A stretch of 64,000 nucleotides of DNA, taken from positions 124,001 to 188,000 of the forward strand of contig WKKS01000001.1 in assembly GCA_009684515.1 (NCBI GenBank), written 5' to 3'. Position numbers and translations under genes: made by a program. The DNA comes from Geobacter sp. Its GTDB lineage: Bacteria > Desulfobacterota > Desulfuromonadia > Geobacterales > Pseudopelobacteraceae. How positions within the stretch are numbered: position 1 is the first letter of the stretch; each line of letters starts with the position of its first letter. The notes beneath the pieces were generated by a model that was not told the origin of the DNA, ran no database searches, and was given only the letters and a program-made list of their open reading frames with translations. Below are positions 17,424 through 26,708 of the stretch, piece by piece.

Positions 17424-20400
17424 ATGGCACCGAAACTGAAAATCCCCGGAACCGCTGGAAGCATCAGCGCCAAGAGTGACGAACTTGATAAAGTACCAAT
17501 ACAAAACCTCCCCTTTTCGATCAAGGTGCAGGAGGTGGTGGATGTGGCGTCGGCCCGGGAGGCGGGCGACGCGGTGACGGTGGAACTGGCACAACCATTG
17601 TCTAAGGGAGAACAACGAAACAGCGGCCAGGTCTGCGAAGTGGAATTGGAGGGGGGCATCACGCTCTGGCTGCGTCCAGGTTCCCTCTACCGGGATTTTG
17701 GCACACAGAAGTCTCGCGGAGTGGCAGGAGAAGAGGATATCTGGGAAATTTCCCCGAGCATAACGCGGCGTGACGCAGCCAGGGGCGGCCCCGCTACGCT
17801 GGGTGTGAGAAAATTGACGGTTTACCAATGGCAGCGCACGGCTGATGCTTCAGCTCCGCCACCGCAGCCTGCCAAAGGCAAACGGGGCGCCCGCGGTATC
17901 ATCGGCACGGCGGGCGGAGCAGTTTTGGATACGGCAACCGGCGTGGTTGGCGGATTGATGGCGGTCCCGGTGGGGAGAGCTGTGGAACAGCATCTGCTGA
18001 AGGGGAACGAACCGGGGTTGTACAAGGTGGAGCTTAAAGGCGATTTTTCCATGGAACTCTGCAAAGAGCTTAAAGCTGACGGCCCGGTTCTCCTTTTCCT
18101 GCATGGCACCATATCCAGCTTTGAAGGGAGCTTCAAGGGACTTTGGGATGTTAAGAACGGAGCCGGAAGCGACGCCCGCGCTCAGTTTGCCCGCCGTTAC
18201 GGCTGTGCCTACGCATATGAGCACTACACCTTGACCGAGAGTCCCATAATTAATGCCCTGACTTTGGTAAAACAGCTGCCGGACGGCACGCGACTGCACC
18301 TGGTCAGCCACTCCCGCGGCGGATTGGTGGGTGACCTGCTCTGCCTGGGGCAGAGGGTGCCTGGAACCGATCCACTCTCGCTTACCCGCATTGCCGAAAT
18401 TTTCGTGATGGCCGCCAGCAACGGCAAGTCCGGCAAGCAGGATCAGGAACGCAAGAACCAGGCGGCGCAACTCATCGAACTGATTGATACTCTGGAAAAG
18501 AAAAAAATTACGGTGGAGCGCTTCGTACGGGTCGCCTGCCCGGCCCGGGGCACCACCCTCGCCTCCGGCAAGCTTGATCGCTGGCTGTCGGTTGTCAAGC
18601 TGCTTAACGATCTGGTGCTCCCGTTCAACTTCCCGCTCCAACTTCTGATCGGCCTGATCGCCGAGCACGACGATCCGAGCCAACTGCCGGGACTGGAAGC
18701 GATGATGCCCGGCTCGCCGCTGGTGCGAATTCTTAATTTTCCTGCGCTGGAGGTAAAATCCGACCTGTCGGTCATCTCGGGTGACACGGAAGGGAAAGGT
18801 CTCTTCGGAAGACTGAAAGAGCTGATGCTGGACCAGTTTTTCGAGGACGAGTGCGACATCGTTGTCAACACCGGAGCCATGTTCGGCGGGCTGAAACGGC
18901 AGGATGGCGGCCGCTTCCATCTCGACTGCGGTCCGGAGGTGAACCATTTCAGTTATTTCACCAATGATGAAACAGTGCGGATGCTGGCGGCCGGCCTGTT
19001 GCGCAGCGACAGCTCTGACGGCGGTTTCCGTCCGATCTCCCTGGCGCCCGAAAAAGAACCGGCCAGGGCTATCCTGCGCCGCGCCCCGCAGGGGCCGCTG
19101 CCGGTGGTCTTTGTGCTGCCCGGCATCATGGGGAGTACGCTCGAGGTGAACGGAGACTGTATCTGGCTCGGCAAATTGGCCCTGATGTTCGGTAAATTCG
19201 GAAAACTGGAGATCAATCGGGATGTGACACCCAAGGAACCTTTCGAGGAATATTACGGTGAACTGATCGGGCGGTTGAGGGAAACCCACGAAGTGATCCC
19301 CTTTGCTTACGACTGGCGTCGCTCTATCATGAACGCCGGTGAAATACTGGCGAATCAGATCGGCGCCAAACTGGATGAAATCGAGCAGCGCGGCAGCAAT
19401 ATGCCAGTGCGTATTTTGGCCCACTCCATGGGCGGGCTTGTGGTGCGGGCCATGATCGCCAAGAAACCGGAAGTCTGGCGGCGCATGACTGCCCACTCCG
19501 GAGGTCGTCTGCTGATGCTTGGCACGCCCAACGGCGGTTCCTATGAAATCGTGCGGCTGCTGACCGGTTATTCCTCGACCCTACAGCAACTTGCGTTGCT
19601 CGACTTCACCAGAAACTGGAAAGAACTGTTGGAGATAATTGCCAAATACCCCGGTGTTTTGGAACTGCTTCCGATCGAGAATGATTACCAGTTTTTTGGC
19701 ACCGAAATCTGGCAAAAACTGAAAGACGCCGACGAGGAAATGCGCGACTACGGCGTGGAGCTGCCAGATGCGGCGATTCTGCAGCAGGCGCGGCAAAGTT
19801 GGGAAAAAATCCTTTCCGTGCCTCTCGACCCGGAACGAACGCTTTACGTTGCCGGTCAGGCCAGGGAAACCACCATCGGATGGCGGGCTGTAACGGAGCA
19901 GGATCCTGAGCATATCCAGAATGACCGTCACCTGGTTGCCTTTGAGGCGACCAGCCGCGGGGATGGCAAGGTGCCCTGGGACACGGGCATTCCCCAGAAT
20001 ATCAGGACCTGGTACCTGCCGGATGTGGAGCATGGCGACCTGCCGGCCCACGAGGACGCTTTTCCAGCCTACCTGGAACTATTGCAGAACGGTTCTACCG
20101 CCCGTCTGGCAACCACCGCTCCGGCCGGGATCAGATCGGCGGCTCTCGAACAGCGTACGGTCATGGCTCGCGAAATCCCGGCACTCCTGCCCGATGAGCG
20201 GGAACTGGCCGGCACTGTGCTGGGAGTCGGCAGCAGCCGGAACAGGAAGAAAACCAAGGTCTGCCTGCCAAAGGTCGCGGTTTCTATCAGCCACGGCGAT
20301 CTCGGCTATGCGCTGCACCCGGTAATTGTCGGACATTACGCCGGAGACACCATCGTCAGCGCAGAAGATTATCTGGACAAAGTTCTCGATGGGCGCTTGA

Positions 20401-23039
20401 GAGAGCGTCACCAACTGGGGCTCTACCCCGGCAAACTGGGAACCTGCGAGGTTGTCCTCAACCCCAATCGTTACGGAAAGCCGGCCGGCGCCATCGTGAT
20501 CGGCCTGGGGCAGGTTGGCGAGCTTTCCCCAGGCAACCTCCAGGCTGCCGTCACACAGGCTGCATTGCAGTACGCACTCCATGTTGCTGAATGTCAGGAT
20601 GAAAGATTCAGCACCATTCCAGGAGTGCCGCGCTCCGCACGGATCACCAGCCTTTTGATCGGTACCGGCGCAGGCGGCATGACAGTCCGCGATTCGCTTG
20701 AGGCAATTTTGCGGGGAGTGGCTGCCGCCAACAAACTGCTCTACGATCAGAAACTGATCGACAAAGTCCGCATTGATGCAATCGAACTAACCGAGTTGTG
20801 GCAGGACATTGCCATTCAGGCCGCGATTGAATTAGGCCGGGTAATGCTGGATGGCGCAATAGCCGATCTCTTCGTCTGGCGGGAACAAAGCGTGAAGAAT
20901 GGCGAAGGGGGACGGAGAAGGGTTCAGCTCGAAGAGGCCAGCAACTGGTGGCAAAGGATGGAAATCATCCATGACAAGAAAAAGGATGAACTCCGCTTCA
21001 TTGCCCTGACCGACCGGGCCCGGGCCGAAGAGAGCCTGGTGACGGGGCAGTTGCGACTGGCCGAGGATCTTATCCGCCAGACTATTTCCGACACCACCCG
21101 CGACACCAAAGTTACCCACGCCCTGTTCGAAATGCTGATCCCCAACCGGATCAAAGAGTTGGCTCCCAACCAGCTCGATGTGGTTCTGGTAGTCGATGAG
21201 GTTTCGGGCGGCTATCCGTGGGAACTGCTGGAAGATCGCTGGAGCAGCGGGGACCGGCCGGTGGCGGTCTCCTCCGGCATGCTGCGTCAGTTCAAAACCG
21301 GAGTTTTCCGTGAACATCCGGTTACAACATTGGAGGACACCGTCTACGTTGTCGGCGACCCGCTGATCACCGGCGATGCCGCCCGTATGTTCCCGAGCCT
21401 GGAAGGAGCCCGGAAAGAAGCCGTGGCCGTGGCCGACTTCCTGCAACAGAATGGCTTCAACGTCACACGTCAGATCCGTTCCGATGCGCGTGACATTCTG
21501 GCCGGACTCCACGACAACGGCTACCGGGTTCTCCATCTGGCCGGACATGGCGTGCATGAAGAGGAGTTGCCGGTTCCAGGCTCAACCGGCTCCTGCGAGA
21601 GCTGCAAACAGCCTCTCGCTACGCAGACCAGGAAATTTTCCGGGATGGTTATCGGCGACAATATTTTCCTGACTCCCGGCGACGTGGAGCAGATGCGCTG
21701 GGTACCGGAACTGGTTTTCATCAACTGCTGTCATCTTGGAAACGTAACCACAACAGACACTGCTGAACCGCAGCGGAGCTTTCATCGGCTCGCCGCCAAC
21801 ATAGCGGCACAGTTCATCGAAATGGGGGTCAAGGCTGTCGTCGCCGCCGGTTGGGCGGTGGACGATGCCGCAGCCGAAACATTTGCCACAAGCTTCTACC
21901 GGCAGATGCTGGCCAGCGTCAAGTTTGGTGATGCGGTGCGCGCAGCCCGTGAGGAAACCTTCGACCGGCACGGCACAACCAATACGTGGGGAGCATACCA
22001 ATGCTACGGCGACCCGGCCTTCCGGCTGCGTCCACGGAAAACGGACCTCAAAAGCGCTCCCCTTCGCAACTATGTCTCCATCATTCAGGCGGTAACAGAC
22101 CTGGAGAATCTGGCAAGCCGCGCCAGCTCGGGCAGCAGTTGCTCTGGCGAGGTCGAAACGGTCGTGCAGTCGATCAGGAACAAGGACGAAAAATGGCTCA
22201 TTAACCCAGAACTGGCGGCGGCTCTGGGACTCGCCTACGGAGAATTGGGTCTGTTCCAGCAGGCCATCAGCCATCTGGATGTGGCTATTGGAGGCGAAAA
22301 AGCGGAATTCCCTTTGCTTGCAGTTGAACAACGGGCAAATTACAAGAGCCGCTGGGCGGTTCAACTGAAGCGCAGCGGGACAACAGTTCCGGACAAAACG
22401 CCAGAAGGTGTCATCAGGGAAGCAATTGACGATATTGATCGACTGTTGAAGTTCAGCGAAACGTCAGAACGCCTGAGCTTAATGGGCAGCGCCCATAAGC
22501 GGCTGGCCTGGATCTCAAAAGGGAATGTTCGTAAAATCGCTTTAAAAGAGATGGCAGGGTTCTATAGGTCTGCCCATGACAAATCCTACGATAAAGAGAG
22601 CGGCAGGCTGGATACCTATCCGCTCCTCAATTGGCTGGCCGCCGAAATCATGCTGGGGTGGTACGGGGAAAAGCCTGGCGTGAGTTCGCTTGATATCAAG
22701 GAGTGGTGCGAACTTTGCCGGGCATATTCGGCTGACAAGGAGCGGCTGGAACCAAACTTCTGGAACAGTGTCGTCAGACCTGAATGCGATCTTATTTTAG
22801 CGCTGCTTGACTCCGCAGTCGATGACCGGAAACGGACGATCGTCGATTCCTATCGACAGGCCAAATCTCGCGGGGCAAGTTACAAGCAGTTTCAATCTGT
22901 CATGGATCATCTTGAGTTTTTGGCCGAGATGTCCACGGAGGCAGGCAAACGGAAGGAAATCAGGCAACAGGCCTCAGCTCTGACGGAAATCGTAGAACAG
23001 CTGGCTCCGCTCGGAGAATCAGACATCAGCAAGCGGTGA
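17424..23039 (+). CDS. Giant fusion protein: two alpha/beta-hydrolase domains, M17-N-like domain, CHAT protease, helical tail
   Basis: The protein has 1871 residues and follows a GGAGG site. Seen in order: a beta-rich N-terminus and glycine-rich linker (1-190); a first alpha/beta-hydrolase with LFLHGT (oxyanion, 224-229) and nucleophile Ser297 in VSHSRGGL; a second, LCAT/lipase-like hydrolase with PGIMGS (566-571), FAYDWRRS and nucleophile Ser668 in LAHSMGGL followed by LGTPNGGS; a domain (about 945-1150) with AIVIGLGQVGELSPGNL resembling the N-domain of M17 leucyl aminopeptidases; a CHAT caspase-like domain (about 1240-1530) with His1375 in LHLAGHGVH and Cys1436 in VFINCCHLG; and a TPR-like helical tail (about 1540-1871). 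There is no signal peptide. Lipase and protease dyads both look intact. Together with the C11 gene this resembles defence or cell-suicide effectors, but the role is inferred. Confidence 0.85.
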   Translation: MAPKLKIPGTAGSISAKSDELDKVPIQNLPFSIKVQEVVDVASAREAGDAVTVELAQPLSKGEQRNSGQVCEVELEGGITLWLRPGSLYRDFGTQKSRGVAGEEDIWEISPSITRRDAARGGPATLGVRKLTVYQWQRTADASAPPPQPAKGKRGARGIIGTAGGAVLDTATGVVGGLMAVPVGRAVEQHLLKGNEPGLYKVELKGDFSMELCKELKADGPVLLFLHGTISSFEGSFKGLWDVKNGAGSDARAQFARRYGCAYAYEHYTLTESPIINALTLVKQLPDGTRLHLVSHSRGGLVGDLLCLGQRVPGTDPLSLTRIAEIFVMAASNGKSGKQDQERKNQAAQLIELIDTLEKKKITVERFVRVACPARGTTLASGKLDRWLSVVKLLNDLVLPFNFPLQLLIGLIAEHDDPSQLPGLEAMMPGSPLVRILNFPALEVKSDLSVISGDTEGKGLFGRLKELMLDQFFEDECDIVVNTGAMFGGLKRQDGGRFHLDCGPEVNHFSYFTNDETVRMLAAGLLRSDSSDGGFRPISLAPEKEPARAILRRAPQGPLPVVFVLPGIMGSTLEVNGDCIWLGKLALMFGKFGKLEINRDVTPKEPFEEYYGELIGRLRETHEVIPFAYDWRRSIMNAGEILANQIGAKLDEIEQRGSNMPVRILAHSMGGLVVRAMIAKKPEVWRRMTAHSGGRLLMLGTPNGGSYEIVRLLTGYSSTLQQLALLDFTRNWKELLEIIAKYPGVLELLPIENDYQFFGTEIWQKLKDADEEMRDYGVELPDAAILQQARQSWEKILSVPLDPERTLYVAGQARETTIGWRAVTEQDPEHIQNDRHLVAFEATSRGDGKVPWDTGIPQNIRTWYLPDVEHGDLPAHEDAFPAYLELLQNGSTARLATTAPAGIRSAALEQRTVMAREIPALLPDERELAGTVLGVGSSRNRKKTKVCLPKVAVSISHGDLGYALHPVIVGHYAGDTIVSAEDYLDKVLDGRLRERHQLGLYPGKLGTCEVVLNPNRYGKPAGAIVIGLGQVGELSPGNLQAAVTQAALQYALHVAECQDERFSTIPGVPRSARITSLLIGTGAGGMTVRDSLEAILRGVAAANKLLYDQKLIDKVRIDAIELTELWQDIAIQAAIELGRVMLDGAIADLFVWREQSVKNGEGGRRRVQLEEASNWWQRMEIIHDKKKDELRFIALTDRARAEESLVTGQLRLAEDLIRQTISDTTRDTKVTHALFEMLIPNRIKELAPNQLDVVLVVDEVSGGYPWELLEDRWSSGDRPVAVSSGMLRQFKTGVFREHPVTTLEDTVYVVGDPLITGDAARMFPSLEGARKEAVAVADFLQQNGFNVTRQIRSDARDILAGLHDNGYRVLHLAGHGVHEEELPVPGSTGSCESCKQPLATQTRKFSGMVIGDNIFLTPGDVEQMRWVPELVFINCCHLGNVTTTDTAEPQRSFHRLAANIAAQFIEMGVKAVVAAGWAVDDAAAETFATSFYRQMLASVKFGDAVRAAREETFDRHGTTNTWGAYQCYGDPAFRLRPRKTDLKSAPLRNYVSIIQAVTDLENLASRASSGSSCSGEVETVVQSIRNKDEKWLINPELAAALGLAYGELGLFQQAISHLDVAIGGEKAEFPLLAVEQRANYKSRWAVQLKRSGTTVPDKTPEGVIREAIDDIDRLLKFSETSERLSLMGSAHKRLAWISKGNVRKIALKEMAGFYRSAHDKSYDKESGRLDTYPLLNWLAAEIMLGWYGEKPGVSSLDIKEWCELCRAYSADKERLEPNFWNSVVRPECDLILALLDSAVDDRKRTIVDSYRQAKSRGASYKQFQSVMDHLEFLAEMSTEAGKRKEIRQQASALTEIVEQLAPLGESDISKR

Positions 23040-23206
23040 TTTGCGATAGAATCGACTGTTGAGGGTCGGTATTGAAGTGGACACCATGGGGCTACTGCTG
23101 ATATATTCCGTCAACAGATTTGTGAGAGCGGAGAGATGGGGCCATGATTGGCACATTTCTCCGCTTACCCTGTGTTAATATTCAATATCGTGAGGTTATC
23201 TCAAAT

Positions 23207-23779
23207 ATGCTGCTGATGATCGACAATTATGATTCGTTTACTTACAACATCGTCCAGTATTTCGGTCAATTGAATGAGGATGTTCAGGTTCACCGTAACG
23301 ACAAAATCACTCTTGATGAAATTGAAGCTTTGAACCCGGAGCGGATCGTCGTATCCCCAGGTCCCTGTTCTCCCGAGGAAGCCGGGATTTCCGTTCCTGC
23401 CATCAAACACTTCGCCGGAAAGATTCCAATCCTGGGGGTCTGCCTGGGCCACCAATCGATTGGCGCCGCCTTTGGCGGTAATGTCGTTAGAAGTTCATCC
23501 CTTATGCACGGCAAAACATCGCCAATCCACCACAATGGCAAAGAATTGTTCGCTGGCCTTCCAAACCCCTTCCAGGCAACCCGCTATCACTCCCTGATCG
23601 TTGACCGCCCAACCCTCCCCGACTGCCTTGAGGTAACCGCCTGGGTTGAGAACGGAGAGATCATGGGCCTTCGCCACAAACAGCTGCCGATCTGGGGAGT
23701 GCAGTTCCACCCAGAATCGATTCTCACAGAGTCCGGCATGGAATTATTAAATAACTTCCTAAAGCTAAGTCACCTCTAA
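23207..23779 (+). CDS. trpG: Anthranilate synthase component II (glutamine amidotransferase)
   Basis: This class I glutamine amidotransferase feeds ammonia to TrpE; in some bacteria it also serves PabB. The start at 23207 gives [19 protein letters not shown], the canonical opening, and 190 residues. The catalytic Cys is in [10 protein letters not shown] (about residue 80), and the His/Glu pair is in [15 protein letters not shown] near the C-terminus. A GAGG lies 11 bases before the ATG. trpD is not downstream; the next gene is a DUF3793 gene with its own promoter. The separation from trpE suggests either insertion of the intervening block or relocation. Confidence 0.95.
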   Translation: MLLMIDNYDSFTYNIVQYFGQLNEDVQVHRNDKITLDEIEALNPERIVVSPGPCSPEEAGISVPAIKHFAGKIPILGVCLGHQSIGAAFGGNVVRSSSLMHGKTSPIHHNGKELFAGLPNPFQATRYHSLIVDRPTLPDCLEVTAWVENGEIMGLRHKQLPIWGVQFHPESILTESGMELLNNFLKLSHL

Positions 23780-23803
23780 TTTCAGAACAGAAAAACAATT
23801 TGC

Positions 23804-23832
23804 TTGACACATTTGTCTTACATTGCTATTGA
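23804..23832 (+). promoter_or_regulatory. Promoter of the DUF3793 gene with overlapping Fur-box-like dyad
   Basis: TTGACA (23804-23809), a 17-base spacer and TATTGA(T) (23827-23832) form a good sigma-70 promoter. TGATATC-G-AAATTCA at 23830-23844 overlaps the -10 and is an imperfect 7-1-7 dyad of Fur type; iron control is possible but not shown. Confidence 0.6.
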
Positions 23833-23860
23833 TATCGAAATTCATTTGCAAGGTATACAG

Positions 23861-24559
23861 ATGACTCATAGCATGGAAAATTCAAGTAACAGTCTGACGC
23901 CTGCCGATAATAGTGCATTTCATCAGATCTCATCCCGATTTTCAGAACCATTGGATTGTCTGGCCGCCCATCTTCTTTATGAGTGTTCAGAAGTACTGGC
24001 AGGCATTAAACCGGCCAACCTTGTTTCTCTGGTGAATCGCGATCGAACCTGCGGAAGGAATCTGTATCAGCTCTGGCAAACTCATCGAGTTGAACTGACA
24101 CAGAGAATAACCAACTTAAAGTTCAGGGTTTTGCTTTCAAAGAATCGCTCATTACTTTTGTTTTGCTATAACCCGGAGCAATTGCAAAAGCATATTTCAC
24201 ACTCGGGAATTCGTAAGATTCTTGCCATTTCCGGTTACGACGTCTGCAAGGACAACGATGCATTGCTGGATGAATTGTGTAGACGCACAGAGAAATCGGG
24301 GGGATTTCCGCACGAAGTCGGTTTATTTATCGGATACCCGACCAAGGATGTGGCTGCTTTCATGGGCATTGTCAAGCTGCCTTTTGCTTGTCAGGGACCG
24401 TGGAAAATTTTCGGCGAACCCGGCCAGAGCCTTCAACTTGCAAATGCCTTCAGAATCTCCCGCCAACAGATGGGCAGACAACTGGCTGGCTGTAATTCTC
24501 CTTTTGAATGCCTGGAAACCACATTAACAACAAATTCCTTTTTTTTACAAGCTGAGTGA
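23861..24559 (+). CDS. DUF3793 family protein
   Basis: This belongs to the DUF3793 family, whose biochemical role is unknown. The ATG at 23861 follows AAGG and gives 232 residues. Family features are LLFCYNPEQLQKHI near the middle and FPHEVGLFIGYPTKDVAAFMG in the C-terminal half. In this group such genes are often found near iron or haem functions, and here a monohaem cytochrome gene follows 39 bases later. A Fur-like dyad overlaps the promoter, which fits an iron connection, but that is inference. The protein is soluble with no signal peptide. Confidence 0.75.
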   Translation: MTHSMENSSNSLTPADNSAFHQISSRFSEPLDCLAAHLLYECSEVLAGIKPANLVSLVNRDRTCGRNLYQLWQTHRVELTQRITNLKFRVLLSKNRSLLLFCYNPEQLQKHISHSGIRKILAISGYDVCKDNDALLDELCRRTEKSGGFPHEVGLFIGYPTKDVAAFMGIVKLPFACQGPWKIFGEPGQSLQLANAFRISRQQMGRQLAGCNSPFECLETTLTTNSFFLQAE

Positions 24560-24598
24560 AATTGACATTCAGTATCTAACTCCCAAACAGGAACAATT

Positions 24599-25051
24599 AT
24601 GATGAAGAAAACGCTCGCAGCATTCGGCTTGGCAAGCATTGCCGCTGCAACCGTCAATGCGCAAGAAGTCACCTGGAGTAACAGTATCAAGGGTATTGTT
24701 GAAAAACAGTGCGTCATCTGCCACGGTTCAGATTCTGCCGCAGAGTACCAGCTGTTCAAAAAAGATAAGGAAAAATGGCTTGCAAAAGGCCAGGGTATGC
24801 GTATGGACAGTTACAGCCACCTGGTTTCGTTTGTCGGCTGGCCAAACAGCGGCGCTATGATGAGAAGATTGGATGACGGGAAAAGTTCTAGTGACGGCAA
24901 GCAGGGCAATATGTACCAGCATCTGGGGGCAACCGAGGAAGAGCGTCAGCAGAATTTGGCGCAGTTCAAGGCATGGGTCGGAAATTGGACGCTAAAACGT
25001 TGGGCTGAAATAACCAGGGATGATTTGAGCGGGATCAAGGCAAAGTACTAA
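24599..25051 (+). CDS. Periplasmic monohaem c-type cytochrome
   Basis: This is a small exported protein of 150 residues with a signal peptide (about 1-21, cleaved after VNA) and a single haem-binding CVICH motif (Cys38, Cys41, His42). There are several downstream Met residues (GQGMRMDSY, GAMMRRL, GNMYQHL), any of which could be the sixth ligand. It resembles the cytochrome c-like proteins of Desulfuromonadota that carry electrons in the periplasm; no exact partner can be named. AGGA stands 6 bases before the first ATG. Its stop codon abuts the stop codon of the convergent radical SAM gene with no base between. Confidence 0.82.
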   Translation: MMKKTLAAFGLASIAAATVNAQEVTWSNSIKGIVEKQCVICHGSDSAAEYQLFKKDKEKWLAKGQGMRMDSYSHLVSFVGWPNSGAMMRRLDDGKSSSDGKQGNMYQHLGATEEERQQNLAQFKAWVGNWTLKRWAEITRDDLSGIKAKY

Positions 25052-26635
25052 TCAAGAGGATCTTTCGTCTCTGAAACAGAATGGGTCCTTGTCGCTGAAC
25101 GGATCCAGCCCTAAACTGGCTGTCACAGCCGGACATCCCCGGCAAACTGCATTCAAACGGCATCCTGAGCATGAAGTGCTGCCTGACCGGTAGCGACCGG
25201 CGGCCTGAGAGTCATAAATTGACTCCAGGCTGTCGGTGATTATGTTGCCGATCGGTGAGGGAAATTTGCGGCAGGCGTGAACTTCACCATCGGAAAGTAT
25301 TGAGATAAAATTGAAGGCCGCACCGCAACCGTATCCGGCACATCCTCCAAACAATCCGCTGTCATCCCGTTCAAAGACCGTATTAAGCAGGCTATCCTTG
25401 AGGCTGAGAACCGAGTGGTCTTTAAGGGCGACGACGAACTTTTCAAGAAATCCCCGATATTCCCCTGGTGTCGGCAGTTCCAAGGCCGCACCTTCACCGA
25501 ACAGGGCCAGACGGTTAAAAGTAAGCCCTCCCGTAATTCCCTCCAGCTCTGAAGCCAACGGAATGACCTGATTGATGTTCTGGCTGGTCAGGGTCAGCAT
25601 GACCATATTGGGTACAGCCATATCAGTCAACGTTTGCAGAAACTCTATTGTCCGCCGATAGTTGCCTTTTCCCCGGATCTCATCATTATGTGCCTCCAAC
25701 CCCTCCAGACTGACCTGATAATACACCGGCACCTGAATCTCTAAAATCTGATCGATGGTGGCTCGATCAGTGGCATTGCCAAGAATTGCGATCATCAGGT
25801 CGCGTTCTGCCGCTGCGCGGTATAGATCAAGGAATTTGGGGTACATCAGCGGATTGCCACCAGAAAAGGAAACCTGTCCCCGCACAAAGCGGCTGAGACA
25901 AAAGCTTCTCAACTCATCCAGAAGTTCCAGAGCCCGTCCGGGAGGGAATGAGCCGCGATTGCTGCGGTCATAGCAATGCCTGCAATGCAGGTCGCATTTT
26001 TGGGTAAGATGCCACTGCAGAGTGAATACTTCGGCGGACGCATAGCTTTCGTCTGGAGCAAGATCGGCAATGGCAGCTTCACGGCGTAGCAACGATGGCG
26101 GAGAAAGTATCAACCCCTTCCAGATGGCTTCCCGCATTATGGCATCGATTCGCCCGACCGGAACTTGTGCCGACCGTGCGACGTCAGCAGGATCAAGCCC
26201 CTCGACAACAAGCTTGATGGCCAACAGGTCGCTGTTCTCTGCCGTCTGCGTGTTGACGATTCCTGACGCAGGATCTCTCCACACAAGAATAAATTCTTCG
26301 CCCGGTTTTACTTTCTCAAGATCACGGCTTTTATATCGGGTCAACAAGGGAACAAGGTTCTTCCATTCAACGGGGATGACTTGGAGGGTGGGATTTAGCG
26401 CAAGAGCATCTGATTCGACAACGCTCGAATTACTGGTATTGGCCTCATAATTAGCCAATTCAAGACGGGCAAGCCCGGGAAGATATGGGGAGATTTCGGG
26501 CCCGCCCGCTTTGCTCAGAATAACCGGAAAGTCGGCCGGTTTCACGCCATCTTCCGCAACATCTAAAATCCCCTGCCAAGCATCAGAGCCGAGTAGGGCG
26601 CAGCATATCGGGAAGATTTTTCTTAAATTCACCAT
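25052..26635 (-). CDS. Radical SAM/SPASM peptide maturase of the selenobiotic type
   Basis: This is a radical SAM enzyme of 527 residues. An N-terminal recognition region (about 1-195, no recognisable catalytic motif) precedes the radical SAM core, with the Fe4S4 site C214-x3-C218-x2-C221 in TQKCDLHCRHCYDRS and the SAM-binding glycines in VSFSGGNP. The C-terminal SPASM-like region carries many Cys (GGCAGYGCGAAF, HACRKF, SCSGCRLNAVCRGCP, PFCF) for auxiliary clusters. It begins 69 bases after the stop of the double-UGA peptide gene, in the same direction, so the two form an operon. From memory, NCBI describes a selenobiotic family peptide maturase next to such peptides in Geobacter and Pelobacter; this gene fits that description. 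Confidence 0.85.
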   Translation of the reverse strand: MVNLRKIFPICCALLGSDAWQGILDVAEDGVKPADFPVILSKAGGPEISPYLPGLARLELANYEANTSNSSVVESDALALNPTLQVIPVEWKNLVPLLTRYKSRDLEKVKPGEEFILVWRDPASGIVNTQTAENSDLLAIKLVVEGLDPADVARSAQVPVGRIDAIMREAIWKGLILSPPSLLRREAAIADLAPDESYASAEVFTLQWHLTQKCDLHCRHCYDRSNRGSFPPGRALELLDELRSFCLSRFVRGQVSFSGGNPLMYPKFLDLYRAAAERDLMIAILGNATDRATIDQILEIQVPVYYQVSLEGLEAHNDEIRGKGNYRRTIEFLQTLTDMAVPNMVMLTLTSQNINQVIPLASELEGITGGLTFNRLALFGEGAALELPTPGEYRGFLEKFVVALKDHSVLSLKDSLLNTVFERDDSGLFGGCAGYGCGAAFNFISILSDGEVHACRKFPSPIGNIITDSLESIYDSQAAGRYRSGSTSCSGCRLNAVCRGCPAVTASLGLDPFSDKDPFCFRDERSS

Positions 26636-26690
26636 GGCGGGATATTACCGGACATCTTATAAATCGTCAATCCGCCCTCCGGAAAGTTTT

Positions 26691-26708
26691 GTAGCGCGAC
26701 CGCGCTAC
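26691..26708 (-). promoter_or_regulatory. SECIS-like hairpin after the second UGA
   Basis: On the minus strand GTAGCGC-GGTC-GCGCTAC forms a perfect 7-base stem with a GGUC apical loop, 14 bases after the UGA at 26723-26725. The GGU core is the SelB-contact sequence in the E. coli fdhF SECIS. The TAG stop codon lies inside the stem. Confidence 0.75.

Noticed and set aside
17850..19496. Long open frame on the minus strand (548 codons) inside the giant CHAT-hydrolase gene
   Set aside because: The plus strand has clear catalytic motifs and a ribosome-binding site; the antisense frame is His/Gln/Arg-rich without recognisable motifs, typical of a GC-rich shadow.
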